From Candidatus Poseidoniales archaeon (lineage in GTDB: Archaea; Thermoplasmatota; Poseidoniia; Poseidoniales; Poseidoniaceae): a DNA stretch of 64,000 nt. The stretch spans positions 1-64,000 of the forward strand of contig QXYC01000008.1 in assembly GCA_009887095.1 (NCBI GenBank), in the 5' to 3' direction. A program made the position numbers and the translations under genes. Below are positions 43,842 through 52,664 of the stretch, piece after piece; position 1 is the first letter of the stretch; each line of letters begins with the position of its first letter. The notes below the pieces were generated by a model. That model did not search any database. It was not told where the DNA came from and worked only from the letters and a program-made list of their open reading frames with translations.

Positions 43842-45776
43842 ATGGCAGGCAACGGTTTCTCACTTCCAAAACCACGTCCGAGTGGCCCCCCATACTTTTC
43901 TCGCAACCAAGTGGCAAATGCATTGCACCAAGTGGCTGTGCTTTTGGAACTTCAAGGTGCGAATGTATTCCGGGTTCGATCTTACCAGAATGCAAGCCGT
44001 ATGCTTGGTTCTCTAACCGAAGATTTAGGCGAACTGGTGGCCACAGGCCGACTTCTCGAAATGAAGGGCATCGGAAAGGGACTTGGTTCTGCATTGACTC
44101 AAGTGGTTGGCGAAGGCCGTTGGCCCAGTGATTGGATTGAACTCCATGCCTCCACGCCAGAGGGTTTGATCGAAATGCTGGGTATACCCGGCCTTGGTCC
44201 GAAGCGAATCAAACTGATGCACGAAGAACTCGGCGTCGACTCGGTGGCAGCGCTCAAAGAAGCTGCAGAAGCCGACAAAATCGCCCCGATGAAAGGATTT
44301 GGAAAAAAATCTCAAGCCAGAATGTTGGATGGCATCGATTTGCTTGCTCGCTTCCGTGCTCGACGAAGGCTCGATATTGGTCTGATGTACGGGGAAGCCT
44401 TCGAAGCACGCGTCAGCCAAATTGATGGCGTTGTGAAAGCCCAACTTGCAGGCAGTGCGCGACGTCGAAAAGAGACCATTGGCGACCTTGACTTGGTCGT
44501 CGCTGTGGAAAAAGAACACCATGAACGGGTCGCCAATGCAATTCTTAGCCTCCCCGGAATCGCCGATGTCAAAGGTGCAGGGGACTCTAAAATCAGTTTA
44601 ATCCTCGACACCACCATCTTCGAAGAAGGCTTCACTGTTGGCCATATTGACCCGAATGTACTCGATGCAATTGGCGGTGACGACTACGAACAATTGGAAA
44701 GCGGTGGAACCATTGATGCACAAGTGCGATTGGTGCCGCCTGGTGTGTTCCCGTTCACCTTGGCATACTTCACCGGCAGCAAAGAGCACAACATTGCCAT
44801 GCGCCAACGAGCCATCGATCGTGGCCTCCGATTGAACGAATTTGGTTTGATACCCGAAGCCAAAGCAGGGGATCTGAAAGGGATGGCAGCTGCGCAATAT
44901 TCGCTTGACGCCCTTGATGAAGCCGCCATTTACAAGCACCTGGAGTTAGAATGGGTCACCCCGGAGCTGAGGGAAGACACCGGTGAAATTGATGCTGCAC
45001 AGCACAATGGATTGCCAAAACTGGTGACAAACGCCGACATGCGTGGGGCGTGGCACAACCACACCACGCTGTCGGACGGTGAAGCGAGCCTCGAAGAAAT
45101 GGCAAATACAGCCCAAAAACTCGGGTGGAGTTGGTTGGGCATCGCCGACCATTCACCGACGCTCAAAGTCGCCAATGGGGCAAGCGCAGATGACCTCCTT
45201 GAGCAAGGCGCTACCATCCGAGCCTACAACAAAGCATGGGCCGACGATGGTGTTGACTTCAGGTTGTACCACGGTGTTGAGTCTGACATCTTGCCGGGCG
45301 GAAAGCTTGACCATCCAGATGATGTCCTCGCCCAACTCGATTACACGGTGGCTTCTGTGCACGCTATTTCCAAGTGGCGAGCACGTGATGAAATAGAGAA
45401 CACTGAGGAACTACTGAAGTGCATAGATCATCCATCAACAACAGTCTTGGGCCACCCAACGGGGCGAATCCTTCAGGGCCGAGATGGCTACGAAGTGGAT
45501 TTGTTTGCAGTGCTGGAACATATGGCAGACCATAACAACGAAGGGCGCCTTAAGGCAGTCGAACTCAACGCAAGCCCATACCGCTTGGATTTAGACTGGC
45601 GATTGTGCAAGCATGCAAAGGGACTCGGCGTCCCTGTCATCATCAACCCAGATGCGCATTCCCTGCGTGGACTTGCCGACATCAGTTACGGCGTGATGGC
45701 AGCGCGTAAGGGTTGGTTAGAAGCCCCTGACGTTCTCAATTCGCTCGATGCGAAGGCCCTCTCTGCCCTTCTTTGA
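43842..45776 (+). CDS. polX: DNA polymerase X family protein with PHP domain (PolX)
   Basis: 644 residues, slightly long for PolX (~570). The N-terminal 8-kDa-like domain with helix-hairpin-helix units (MKGIGKGLGS, IPGLGPKRIKL) is followed by the polymerase palm. It has GSARRRKETIGDLDLVV (G204, S205, D215, D217) and a third acid in IDAQVRLV. The C-terminal PHP domain carries AWHNHTTLSDG (H405, H407), IADHSP, HGVESDI, VASVH and NPDAH. Family members fill short gaps and trim 3' ends in base excision repair. Both active sites look intact. Confidence 0.93.
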   Translation: MAGNGFSLPKPRPSGPPYFSRNQVANALHQVAVLLELQGANVFRVRSYQNASRMLGSLTEDLGELVATGRLLEMKGIGKGLGSALTQVVGEGRWPSDWIELHASTPEGLIEMLGIPGLGPKRIKLMHEELGVDSVAALKEAAEADKIAPMKGFGKKSQARMLDGIDLLARFRARRRLDIGLMYGEAFEARVSQIDGVVKAQLAGSARRRKETIGDLDLVVAVEKEHHERVANAILSLPGIADVKGAGDSKISLILDTTIFEEGFTVGHIDPNVLDAIGGDDYEQLESGGTIDAQVRLVPPGVFPFTLAYFTGSKEHNIAMRQRAIDRGLRLNEFGLIPEAKAGDLKGMAAAQYSLDALDEAAIYKHLELEWVTPELREDTGEIDAAQHNGLPKLVTNADMRGAWHNHTTLSDGEASLEEMANTAQKLGWSWLGIADHSPTLKVANGASADDLLEQGATIRAYNKAWADDGVDFRLYHGVESDILPGGKLDHPDDVLAQLDYTVASVHAISKWRARDEIENTEELLKCIDHPSTTVLGHPTGRILQGRDGYEVDLFAVLEHMADHNNEGRLKAVELNASPYRLDLDWRLCKHAKGLGVPVIINPDAHSLRGLADISYGVMAARKGWLEAPDVLNSLDAKALSALL

Positions 45777-45826
45777 GCCAGTTGTGCGATGCACACCTTC
45801 TTGACTCGCCGCCTCATCCTCCCGAC

Positions 45827-46042
45827 ATGCGCATGTTGCGGACACTGATCATGGGGGGCGTTATGCTCATCCCCGGTATCCTTCTCGGTTTCGTAATCTG
45901 GTACCTCGCTGGCGGCGAAGCGGTCACCGAGCCAGTTGAGAGCATCGTTTGCAACGGCATCCCAATGCTTTCTGTCATCTCAGGTCTCGTATTTGGTTGG
46001 AAGACTGGCGAAGCCTACTCGGTCAAGATGGATCCAAACTGA
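45827..46042 (+). CDS. Small two-helix membrane protein
   Basis: 71 residues from ATG 45827; the longer frame starts inside polX with TTG. Two hydrophobic helices (LIMGGVMLIPGILLGFVIWYL and IPMLSVISGLVFGW) flank a short acidic loop. No recognised family. It lies 12 bases before endonuclease III, so it is probably co-transcribed with polX and nth. Confidence 0.65.
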   Translation: MRMLRTLIMGGVMLIPGILLGFVIWYLAGGEAVTEPVESIVCNGIPMLSVISGLVFGWKTGEAYSVKMDPN

Positions 46043-46054
46043 GCGTGAAAAGCC

Positions 46055-46705
46055 ATGAAGCGTTCAGAGAAAGCCGAACGCATTGTTGAGATGCTGGAGG
46101 AACTCTACCCCGAGACGCCGGTTCCCCTCGACCACACAAACCACTTCGAACTCTTAGTTGCAGTGCTCATGAGCGCCCAAACAACTGACCTCAAAGTGAA
46201 TGAGGTCACACCGGCGCTTTTTGCGAAGGCAAACACGCCCCATGCAATGGCAGAACTCCCAGTAGAAACCATCCTTAATGACATACGCCAAGTTGGGTTG
46301 GCTCCCACGAAGGCAAAGAACATCAAGCGACTTTCAGAATTACTTGTCGAGCGCCATGATGGCATTATTCCCGACTCTTTTGAGGCGCTCGAGGCCCTCC
46401 CTGGTGTCGGCCACAAGACTGCAGGCGTCGTCTTGGCCCAAGCATTTGGTATCCCTGCTTTTCCCATTGACACCCACATCCATCGCCTCGGTGCTCGCTG
46501 GGGCCTTTCCAACGGCACCACTGTTGAACGTACAGAACGGGATTTGAAGGCGATTTTTCCGAAAGAACTCTGGAATAAACTCCATCTCCAAATCATCTTC
46601 TTTGGTCGAGAATACTGTCCAGCACGCCGGCATGATTTGACACAGTGCCCAATTTGTTCTTGGGCAGCAACCAAGAAGCGAATCGCCGAAGAAGCACGCC
46701 GTTGA
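46055..46705 (+). CDS. nth: Endonuclease III (DNA glycosylase/AP lyase)
   Basis: 216 residues. The helix-hairpin-helix and catalytic Lys are in LPGVGHKTAGVV (K121) and the catalytic Asp in FPIDTHIHR (D139), matching E. coli K120/D138. It removes oxidised pyrimidines and cuts the AP site. The C-terminal iron-sulfur loop is unusual: Cys at 188, 198 and 201 only (C-x9-C-x2-C). A Leu replaces the usual second Cys and Ala the last. It follows polX and a small membrane protein on one strand, so a repair operon is likely. Confidence 0.92.
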   Translation: MKRSEKAERIVEMLEELYPETPVPLDHTNHFELLVAVLMSAQTTDLKVNEVTPALFAKANTPHAMAELPVETILNDIRQVGLAPTKAKNIKRLSELLVERHDGIIPDSFEALEALPGVGHKTAGVVLAQAFGIPAFPIDTHIHRLGARWGLSNGTTVERTERDLKAIFPKELWNKLHLQIIFFGREYCPARRHDLTQCPICSWAATKKRIAEEARR

Positions 46706-47161
46706 TCACAGAATGTTGAGGCTTCGAGCTGCCAAGTTTGCTACAACCAATACACCGAGGATCATGCCGGTGACACGAAGCGCAGTGTGATGACTTGTTG
46801 CAGTGTGTGATTCCCGAAGGAGTGCGTATCCAATTAGACCCATTCCCACAGTTTGAAGGATGACGCCAATGGATGAAACGACCCTGTTAAGATCCGTGTA
46901 GCCGTCCACATCTTTGAGGTATTGACTCAATTCATCGAGCCCAGCATCAGCGTCTGGTTCGTCAGGAGGGCCCCACATCGTCACAACTTGAACAAACAAC
47001 GTTGCAGCAATAATGAGGATGATTCCAATCATGAGCCAACGCTCAAAGGAATAGGCTAACTTGGTCTTGTCGAACCCTTTGGCTGGCTGGTAAGGAGACA
47101 CCGGAGCGGGTTGAGGTTGGGCGGATGGAGCAGGGGGCTGAGGCAATCCTTGCATGGCCAT
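46706..47161 (-). CDS. Small membrane protein at the end of the archaellum operon
   Basis: 151 residues. A Pro/Gln/Ala-rich N-terminal cytoplasmic stretch (PQPPAPSAQPQPAPVSP) is followed by three helices (MIGIILIIAATLFVQVV, IGVILQTVGMGLIGYAL, GMILGVLVVANLAARS). It starts 40 bases after arlJ on the same strand, so it is probably the last gene of the archaellum operon. I do not recognise it as a known Arl protein; it could be an accessory factor or unrelated. Confidence 0.65.
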   Translation of the reverse strand: MAMQGLPQPPAPSAQPQPAPVSPYQPAKGFDKTKLAYSFERWLMIGIILIIAATLFVQVVTMWGPPDEPDADAGLDELSQYLKDVDGYTDLNRVVSSIGVILQTVGMGLIGYALLRESHTATSHHTALRVTGMILGVLVVANLAARSLNIL

Positions 47162-47201
47162 CCATCTCGTTGGAAGTTATTGTGTTTCGGTTGCAAAAGA
47201 G

Positions 47202-49004
47202 TCAGACACCGAAGATTCCCGAGGCGCTCTCGAGGACAACCGAGGTGAGGAAGGAGGTGATTCCTGCAACCCACAGCAATTGAATGGCCTGACCAAGAGC
47301 AGTGGTCCTTCCGCCACCTCGCAGGCGGTTTGAAATCATGGAAACCGCTGCTACTTGGAAGAGGATGAGAATTGAAACGATGATTTTGAACATCCGTATG
47401 TTCTCGCCAACAGCCGAAGCATCTTCCATCACAGGGAGTGCCAGATCAGAACCAAACCGTGAGAGAGCGGACACATCGGTTTCAACGAATCCTTCAGCGA
47501 CACCTGCAATCGAGTCACCAAGTTTCAAGACAATTGCAATTGTTACGTTGAGGCTTGTTACGGTTGCAATGAGCAAACCAAGTGCCACGCCCCGCATTGT
47601 GTTTGCAGAGAGCGCACGACGTCGTCGCAGGGACAGGAGATTTCCAACTGAACGGGATACCATCTCTGCAGTTGCCGCCGGCTGACCAGACGATTGAGAC
47701 CCTTCGATGTAGATACGGGTGTATCTTGAGATGACTGCGGAATTGGTATCTGCTGTGAAATAATCCCAGGCCCGGTCTGAATCGATGCGCGTGGACAAGC
47801 GCTTTTCCAACCGGTCAATGGAGTTGTCAAGCACACCGAAGTCAATGCCTCGAAGGGCCTTGATGGTCGCTGAAGGCTCGGCAGACCGTGCTTGAGCGGT
47901 TCCACCCAAAGCTCGGATGAAATCAGGATATGTTTCATCGCGACGAAGAACTTGTCCTTCTTCACGCCCAACCATGAAGGCTGGAATCAGCATAGGAGAG
48001 AGTGGAGCAACAACCAGCAACAGGCCATAGCGATCCCACTGAGCACTCACTTCTTGCCATGATGCCAAGATGACAATGACGGTGATTGCAAAAAGAATCG
48101 TTGTGATGAGGCTGGCGCCAACCAACGCTCGAAGGAAGTTGACCCGAAACGGCGTATCCATTTCATCACGGGCGAAAGTAGGATCTTCAGGAATGGTTGA
48201 ATTAAACGCCATCACGCCCCCGATTTGAACGATTGTGAACAACAAACCTGCAAGGAGAAGGAAGCGCAAGCGGCTTGCGATTTCGATTGGTGCATCCGTA
48301 GGTGAACCCGTTTCGAACAGCACAAGATGGATGCCAGCAATCACCAAACCAAACAAACCCGCAGAAACCAGCGAGACATAGATTTCCTTCATCGTGTCAA
48401 CGGACTCCAGACGTGTGTCGTACAGAGTGGTGTATTGCTCTGCAATTGTCTCTTGTTCAGAGCGCATGAACTCATCGATTGGCTGACCTGCTTCGATGGA
48501 AAACGCCATTCGGTCGAGGAAATCAGCCCACAGTGGACTTGGACTTTGTTGGGCTACAATTCGTGAAGCTTCAGGTAGCGAAGTGTGCCATTTATCGACA
48601 AGAGTTTCAATCCGTTGAACCTCTGTTGCCAGTTCACCATAGTCCCGCATCTGCTTGAGAATGTCGAAGATGGATTGCGCACCGACTTCACCAAGCGAAA
48701 GAATACCCATTCGAGTGATGAACATGTGCATTTCTTTTTCGATGAGTGTTGCAGATCGTTGGACATCGAGAATAGGAAACACAATCGCTGCCCCACCGGA
48801 TAGGAGGGGAAGGAGTGTCAGTAAGAAAACCCCAGAAATGCCGGAAAACAATGCCCCATCTGCCAATCCACCTGTGACAATGATGATGAGAATCGCCATG
48901 AAGAAACCAGCAGCAGCCGCTCCACCGACAAACAATGCGAGGAAACGCAGCACCGGCATTTCAAGCCGCCGCAAAGCGATTTGCCACATCGACATTCGCT
49001 GCAT
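47202..49004 (-). CDS. arlJ: Archaellum assembly membrane platform protein ArlJ (FlaJ)
   Basis: 600 residues. Two GspF/TadC-like modules are visible, each with a cytoplasmic helical domain (FDILKQMRDYGELATEVQR; IDRLEKRLSTRIDS) and membrane helices around them. The N-terminal helices (FLALFVGGAAAAGFFMAIL) and repeated membrane pairs are typical of ArlJ. It is the membrane platform on which ArlI turns and pushes out archaellins. It lies 10 bases after arlI. Confidence 0.92.
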   Translation of the reverse strand: MQRMSMWQIALRRLEMPVLRFLALFVGGAAAAGFFMAILIIIVTGGLADGALFSGISGVFLLTLLPLLSGGAAIVFPILDVQRSATLIEKEMHMFITRMGILSLGEVGAQSIFDILKQMRDYGELATEVQRIETLVDKWHTSLPEASRIVAQQSPSPLWADFLDRMAFSIEAGQPIDEFMRSEQETIAEQYTTLYDTRLESVDTMKEIYVSLVSAGLFGLVIAGIHLVLFETGSPTDAPIEIASRLRFLLLAGLLFTIVQIGGVMAFNSTIPEDPTFARDEMDTPFRVNFLRALVGASLITTILFAITVIVILASWQEVSAQWDRYGLLLVVAPLSPMLIPAFMVGREEGQVLRRDETYPDFIRALGGTAQARSAEPSATIKALRGIDFGVLDNSIDRLEKRLSTRIDSDRAWDYFTADTNSAVISRYTRIYIEGSQSSGQPAATAEMVSRSVGNLLSLRRRRALSANTMRGVALGLLIATVTSLNVTIAIVLKLGDSIAGVAEGFVETDVSALSRFGSDLALPVMEDASAVGENIRMFKIIVSILILFQVAAVSMISNRLRGGGRTTALGQAIQLLWVAGITSFLTSVVLESASGIFGV

Positions 49005-49014
49005 ACATCATCCC

Positions 49015-50730
49015 TCAATCGTGGTTAATACCCTTCCATGAATCGATGGCACGGTCAAAATGGTCCCAGCCGCTGTTGTAGTAAATCCCCAACAGATCGA
49101 ACACATCGTCGTAGTGCGTCAAGTCACGATCGACCATCTTCTGGAGCGCAGCGGCTCGCTTGAGCATCTCATCGTAAATGTCACGCTTGTTTGCAAAACC
49201 AGCCATTGCAGCAATTTTATTCTCAAGCAAATGGCTTTGGAACATACCACGGAAGTAATGCTTGTCCTTGACTGGGTCCCATTCGAACATACCACGAGTG
49301 AGAACACCATCGCTGTGCTTGTTGTATCCAATGACTTCGTCAATTCCTGTGACACGTCGGGCGATACCGCCACCGGGCGCTTCCACCACTTCCTGGAAAA
49401 TCGCAAAGTTGAGGTTGTCAAAGAAACGAATCGGGACATTGATTGGGTCACCCGTGAATCGTTGAATCATTTTGACAATGGACGATGCGTGGAAGGTTGC
49501 AATAACTGGGTGACCTGTCTGCATTGCTTGGAAAGCAGTCGCACCCTCAACACCACGAATTTCACCGATGATGATGTAACGCGGACGGCTACGAAGCGCT
49601 GCTTTGAGCAAATCGAACATCTCGACACGAGATTCTTCATTCTTTGATGAACGGGTCACAAGACGTTGCCAAATCTTGTGACGAACCTTCACTTCAGGGG
49701 TGTCTTCCGCTGAGTAAATCTTGACATTGTGATCAATGAAGGGAAGAATTGCGTTGAGCGTCGTGGTCTTACCTGAAGCAGTTTCTCCAGACACAAGAAC
49801 AGACATGCCGTATTCTAAGCAAATCCAAATGTATGCAGCCACTTGTGACGAAATGGTACCCCAAGCAATGAGTTGAGTGATAGAAATTGTTTCTTCAGCG
49901 AACTTACGAATCGTGAAAGATGGACCGAGCATCGAAACGTCGTCCGAGAAAATGATGTTGATACGAGAACCATCAAGGAGTGCACCGTCGATGATCGGTT
50001 TGTTATCCGAAACCGGCCTTCCAATACGTTCGGACATAGCACGGAGGAACCGCGAAAGCATCTCTCGTTCACGGAATCGTATGTTCGAGGTGACCATTCC
50101 AAACACCTTGTGATCCATGTGGACGTGCTTGAGACCAATCGAGTGAATATCTTCCAGCATCTCGTCAGAGAGAAGCGGTTCGAGTGGACCATTGCGAATC
50201 AAATCACGAATCACAATGTATTCGAGGCGAGTGCGTTGCTCTTGATTAACGACAATTCGTTTGTCATCCATCCCAAGCATTTCCCAAAGTCGTCCTTGTC
50301 GCCTTGGGCTCAAACCGAGTTCGGTATCCAAAACCGTGTACCGTTCAACCATTTGGCGAAGGATGTTCTCGAATTCATTATCAGTTGTGAATGAAGGAGC
50401 AGTCGGTGCTTCTTGGAGAAGGGTTTCAGTGAGTTCACGTCGGATGTTTTCTTCTTCTTCAGTGAGTTGTGGTTCGAGTCCAAACCACAGCACTTGGCCA
50501 CCGCCTTCTTCGTCAGCAGGGGGCTCGTAAATGTGGACAAAAATTGGCTCTTTGGCCAAATAAATGAGATTGAGTGGGCGTTCTTTCTTGGCATCACGGT
50601 CGAGTTCACCGTAGTAGATCGGCCTTGTACCGTACCGTGCTTCGAAGTCACGCACCCAATCTGCTACGTGAGCGTGGGCTGCCATGACGCCGTTGAGGTC
50701 GCCTTTTGCAAATCGAGGTTCGTCGGCCAT
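49015..50730 (-). CDS. arlI: Archaellum motor ATPase ArlI (FlaI)
   Basis: 571 residues, secretion-type ATPase. Walker A is VSGETASGKTTTL (near 312-324), Walker B region RPRYIIIGEIRG and the His box QTGHPVIATFHA. The N-terminal domain with the LEPLLSDEMLEDIHSIG pattern fits the PilT/VirB11 superfamily, and the arl neighbours make ArlI the specific assignment. ArlI both assembles and rotates the filament. It starts 12 bases after arlH. Confidence 0.95.
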   Translation of the reverse strand: MADEPRFAKGDLNGVMAAHAHVADWVRDFEARYGTRPIYYGELDRDAKKERPLNLIYLAKEPIFVHIYEPPADEEGGGQVLWFGLEPQLTEEEENIRRELTETLLQEAPTAPSFTTDNEFENILRQMVERYTVLDTELGLSPRRQGRLWEMLGMDDKRIVVNQEQRTRLEYIVIRDLIRNGPLEPLLSDEMLEDIHSIGLKHVHMDHKVFGMVTSNIRFREREMLSRFLRAMSERIGRPVSDNKPIIDGALLDGSRINIIFSDDVSMLGPSFTIRKFAEETISITQLIAWGTISSQVAAYIWICLEYGMSVLVSGETASGKTTTLNAILPFIDHNVKIYSAEDTPEVKVRHKIWQRLVTRSSKNEESRVEMFDLLKAALRSRPRYIIIGEIRGVEGATAFQAMQTGHPVIATFHASSIVKMIQRFTGDPINVPIRFFDNLNFAIFQEVVEAPGGGIARRVTGIDEVIGYNKHSDGVLTRGMFEWDPVKDKHYFRGMFQSHLLENKIAAMAGFANKRDIYDEMLKRAAALQKMVDRDLTHYDDVFDLLGIYYNSGWDHFDRAIDSWKGINHD

Positions 50731-50742
50731 TCAGATTCCTCC

Positions 50743-51471
50743 TCAGCTCACCGCGGTGATGTCGACAATGAAGCCCATGCTTGGTTCAACACGCCATCCA
50801 ATGGAAGTCTGTGTTGGACCTGCAGCCCTCAAAAATCGAGTGACGACAATGTTTCTTTTGATTTCACCACCAATCATGGTGGTTTGTAGGTCGAGAACAA
50901 CTTCAGCGGATGCCCGCATGTTGTGCATCAGTTTGTGATCCATTTCTTCGGGGTCCACACAAAGCATGAGTGAGCGGCCATCAGCACAGATTCGACGAAG
51001 CCTCTGCATCATCGAAAATCGCTCCGTTTCATCCAATGAATCTGGCATCAACGAACTTGCGGCGTCGATAATGACAACATCTGCTAAAGCGATGGCATCG
51101 GATTCAAGCAATTCTTCCAAGCCCACATTGGGGAGCGCTTCAGCGATTGTTCCAAAACGAGAGAACACCATGAGTTGCCCTTCACGGATGGCATCGGTGA
51201 TGCCATACCCAATGGACTCCATTTGTTCAATCCATCCTCGTGTGGTGAGTTCCGTGGTGATCACAAGCACTTTCACGCCATTTTCGACCATTCCGTACGC
51301 AAGGCGCTGAGAGATCAGTGATTTTCCACCACCGACTGCACCCTGCAACACATATAGGGAACGATTTGGCATGCGCAATCCCATCGAGTCGGCCAGCGAA
51401 TCAGTTTCTAAATCATAAGGAAAACCATCTTCCATTGGCTTGTGTGCTTTCAAAAATGGATCGTCTGTCAT
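50743..51471 (-). CDS. arlH: Archaellum regulator ArlH (FlaH)
   Basis: 242 residues, RecA/KaiC-like. Walker A is GAVGGGKS (44-51) and Walker B is DVVIIDAASS (131-140). The conserved TTELTTRGWIEQM helix is also visible. ArlH binds ATP without turnover and forms a ring with ArlI and the Arl C/D/E cytosolic ring. Its start overlaps the arlG stop by four bases. Confidence 0.93.
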   Translation of the reverse strand: MTDDPFLKAHKPMEDGFPYDLETDSLADSMGLRMPNRSLYVLQGAVGGGKSLISQRLAYGMVENGVKVLVITTELTTRGWIEQMESIGYGITDAIREGQLMVFSRFGTIAEALPNVGLEELLESDAIALADVVIIDAASSLMPDSLDETERFSMMQRLRRICADGRSLMLCVDPEEMDHKLMHNMRASAEVVLDLQTTMIGGEIKRNIVVTRFLRAAGPTQTSIGWRVEPSMGFIVDITAVS

Positions 51472-51965
51472 GAGAGCCTCACCTCGGTGTTGAGCGATGC
51501 GCTTGCGGAAAGTCCGCCAATTGTTTCAGATGTTGCCACCGCATACAAGGCAACATCGTCCCCTTCTGCATAACCGGATACACCCGTGTATTGCAACTCA
51601 ATTTCCAAGAGGACATTTGAGTTCCATTCTGTGGCAGTTCCAACAAAAGAGACTGATATTGCGGTCGGAGAACGACCATCAACAAACACGCTCAGTTGAT
51701 TTTCATCCATAGGGTGTTGACCCGTGTTCAATGCATAGAAGGTAATCGTTTCAGTGGAGGTCGAATTATCAAAATCAACCATCATCGGATCTCCAGCAAA
51801 CTCAATGCTCAGTTCCGAAGAAAGTTGAGCACCACGCTGTTGAACTTGTGCGACCTTCGCCGTATTTGTCCATTCTGTGATCAATAAAGCGCTCACAGCG
51901 CTTGAAATCAACAACCCCGTGATGAGCATGATGAATGTTGAAGCTCCACCGTCTGCCATGTTCAA
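51468..51965 (-). CDS. arlG: Archaellum stator-type protein ArlG (FlaG)
   Basis: 165 residues. A single N-terminal membrane helix (FIMLITGLLISSAVSALLI) is followed by a beta-sandwich domain with the NTGQHPMDENQLSVFVDG pattern shared by ArlF and ArlG. ArlG filaments tipped by ArlF are thought to anchor the motor in the pseudoperiplasm. It starts three bases after arlF and overlaps arlH by four bases. Position and fold together give the call. Confidence 0.85.
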   Translation of the reverse strand: MNMADGGASTFIMLITGLLISSAVSALLITEWTNTAKVAQVQQRGAQLSSELSIEFAGDPMMVDFDNSTSTETITFYALNTGQHPMDENQLSVFVDGRSPTAISVSFVGTATEWNSNVLLEIELQYTGVSGYAEGDDVALYAVATSETIGGLSASASLNTEVRLS

Positions 51966-51968
51966 ACC

Positions 51969-52664
51969 TCAGATTGCTTCTGCAGCAACAAACCCTGCAG
52001 AGGTGGTTACGAATCGTGAGGTGAGCGTTGGCGGAGAAGGGAGGATTAGATCCACCGTTTCTCCAACATACCAATTCTCTGATGCAAAATCAGGAGTTGC
52101 TTGGTTTTGGGCCCAACCTTGGAGGTGGATGGTGCTGAACTGTGTGGGGGAATCCCCATCAAAGAACATCCAAACATTCTCCGTTTTGAGTGTCATGTCG
52201 CCTGTATTTGTGAGGTTCGCGTAAAAGATATCACCGGACGTAAAGGTGAACGTTGGCGTAGGTGTCAGCGTGCCCTGACCACTTACCGTGATGCTTGTTG
52301 GGGGGGTTGTGTACGAACCGTGGCTGGTGATCACCACAGAATTTACATCGATTTCCCCAGAAGTCACAGTAAAGGTAGCGGCAAAGCCACCCAAACCAGC
52401 GCCGCCATTTGCGACAAGTGTTCCATTTACGACACCAGAACCGGAACCGGTCCCAGTCACCGCAACGGTAAGAATCGCTCCTTCGACAAGGGAAGCATCG
52501 TCAATGACAAACCTCGGCACGGGATCGGCTGCTGCATCAAGAACCTCCATTGAGGTCTCCATTTGATACGACATTGTTTGAACGGCCATGGAAAACACAA
52601 CCAACAATGAGACCCCAATAATGAGGCCACCGATTCCAACCGAGCCTGCCATATCAGGCTTCAC
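51969..52664 (-). CDS. arlF: Archaellum stator protein ArlF (FlaF) with inserted domain
   Basis: 231 residues, against ~140-165 usual for the family. An N-terminal helix (VGIGGLIIGVSLLVVFSMAVQ) leads to the typical C-terminal half (YANLTNTGDMTLKTENVWMFFDG). Between them, residues ~56-142, sits an extra Gly/Thr-rich beta module (TGTGSGSGVVNGTLVANGG, SYTTPPTSITVSGQG) like repeats found in phage tail and adhesin proteins. In Sulfolobus ArlF binds the S-layer. The start at 52664 overlaps the upstream gene by 11 bases; Met5 (52652) would avoid overlap. Confidence 0.8.
   Translation of the reverse strand: MKPDMAGSVGIGGLIIGVSLLVVFSMAVQTMSYQMETSMEVLDAAADPVPRFVIDDASLVEGAILTVAVTGTGSGSGVVNGTLVANGGAGLGGFAATFTVTSGEIDVNSVVITSHGSYTTPPTSITVSGQGTLTPTPTFTFTSGDIFYANLTNTGDMTLKTENVWMFFDGDSPTQFSTIHLQGWAQNQATPDFASENWYVGETVDLILPSPPTLTSRFVTTSAGFVAAEAI

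Noticed and set aside
49873-50394. 173-codon plus-strand frame opposite arlI
   Set aside because: Shadow of the ATPase gene, whose motifs are certain.
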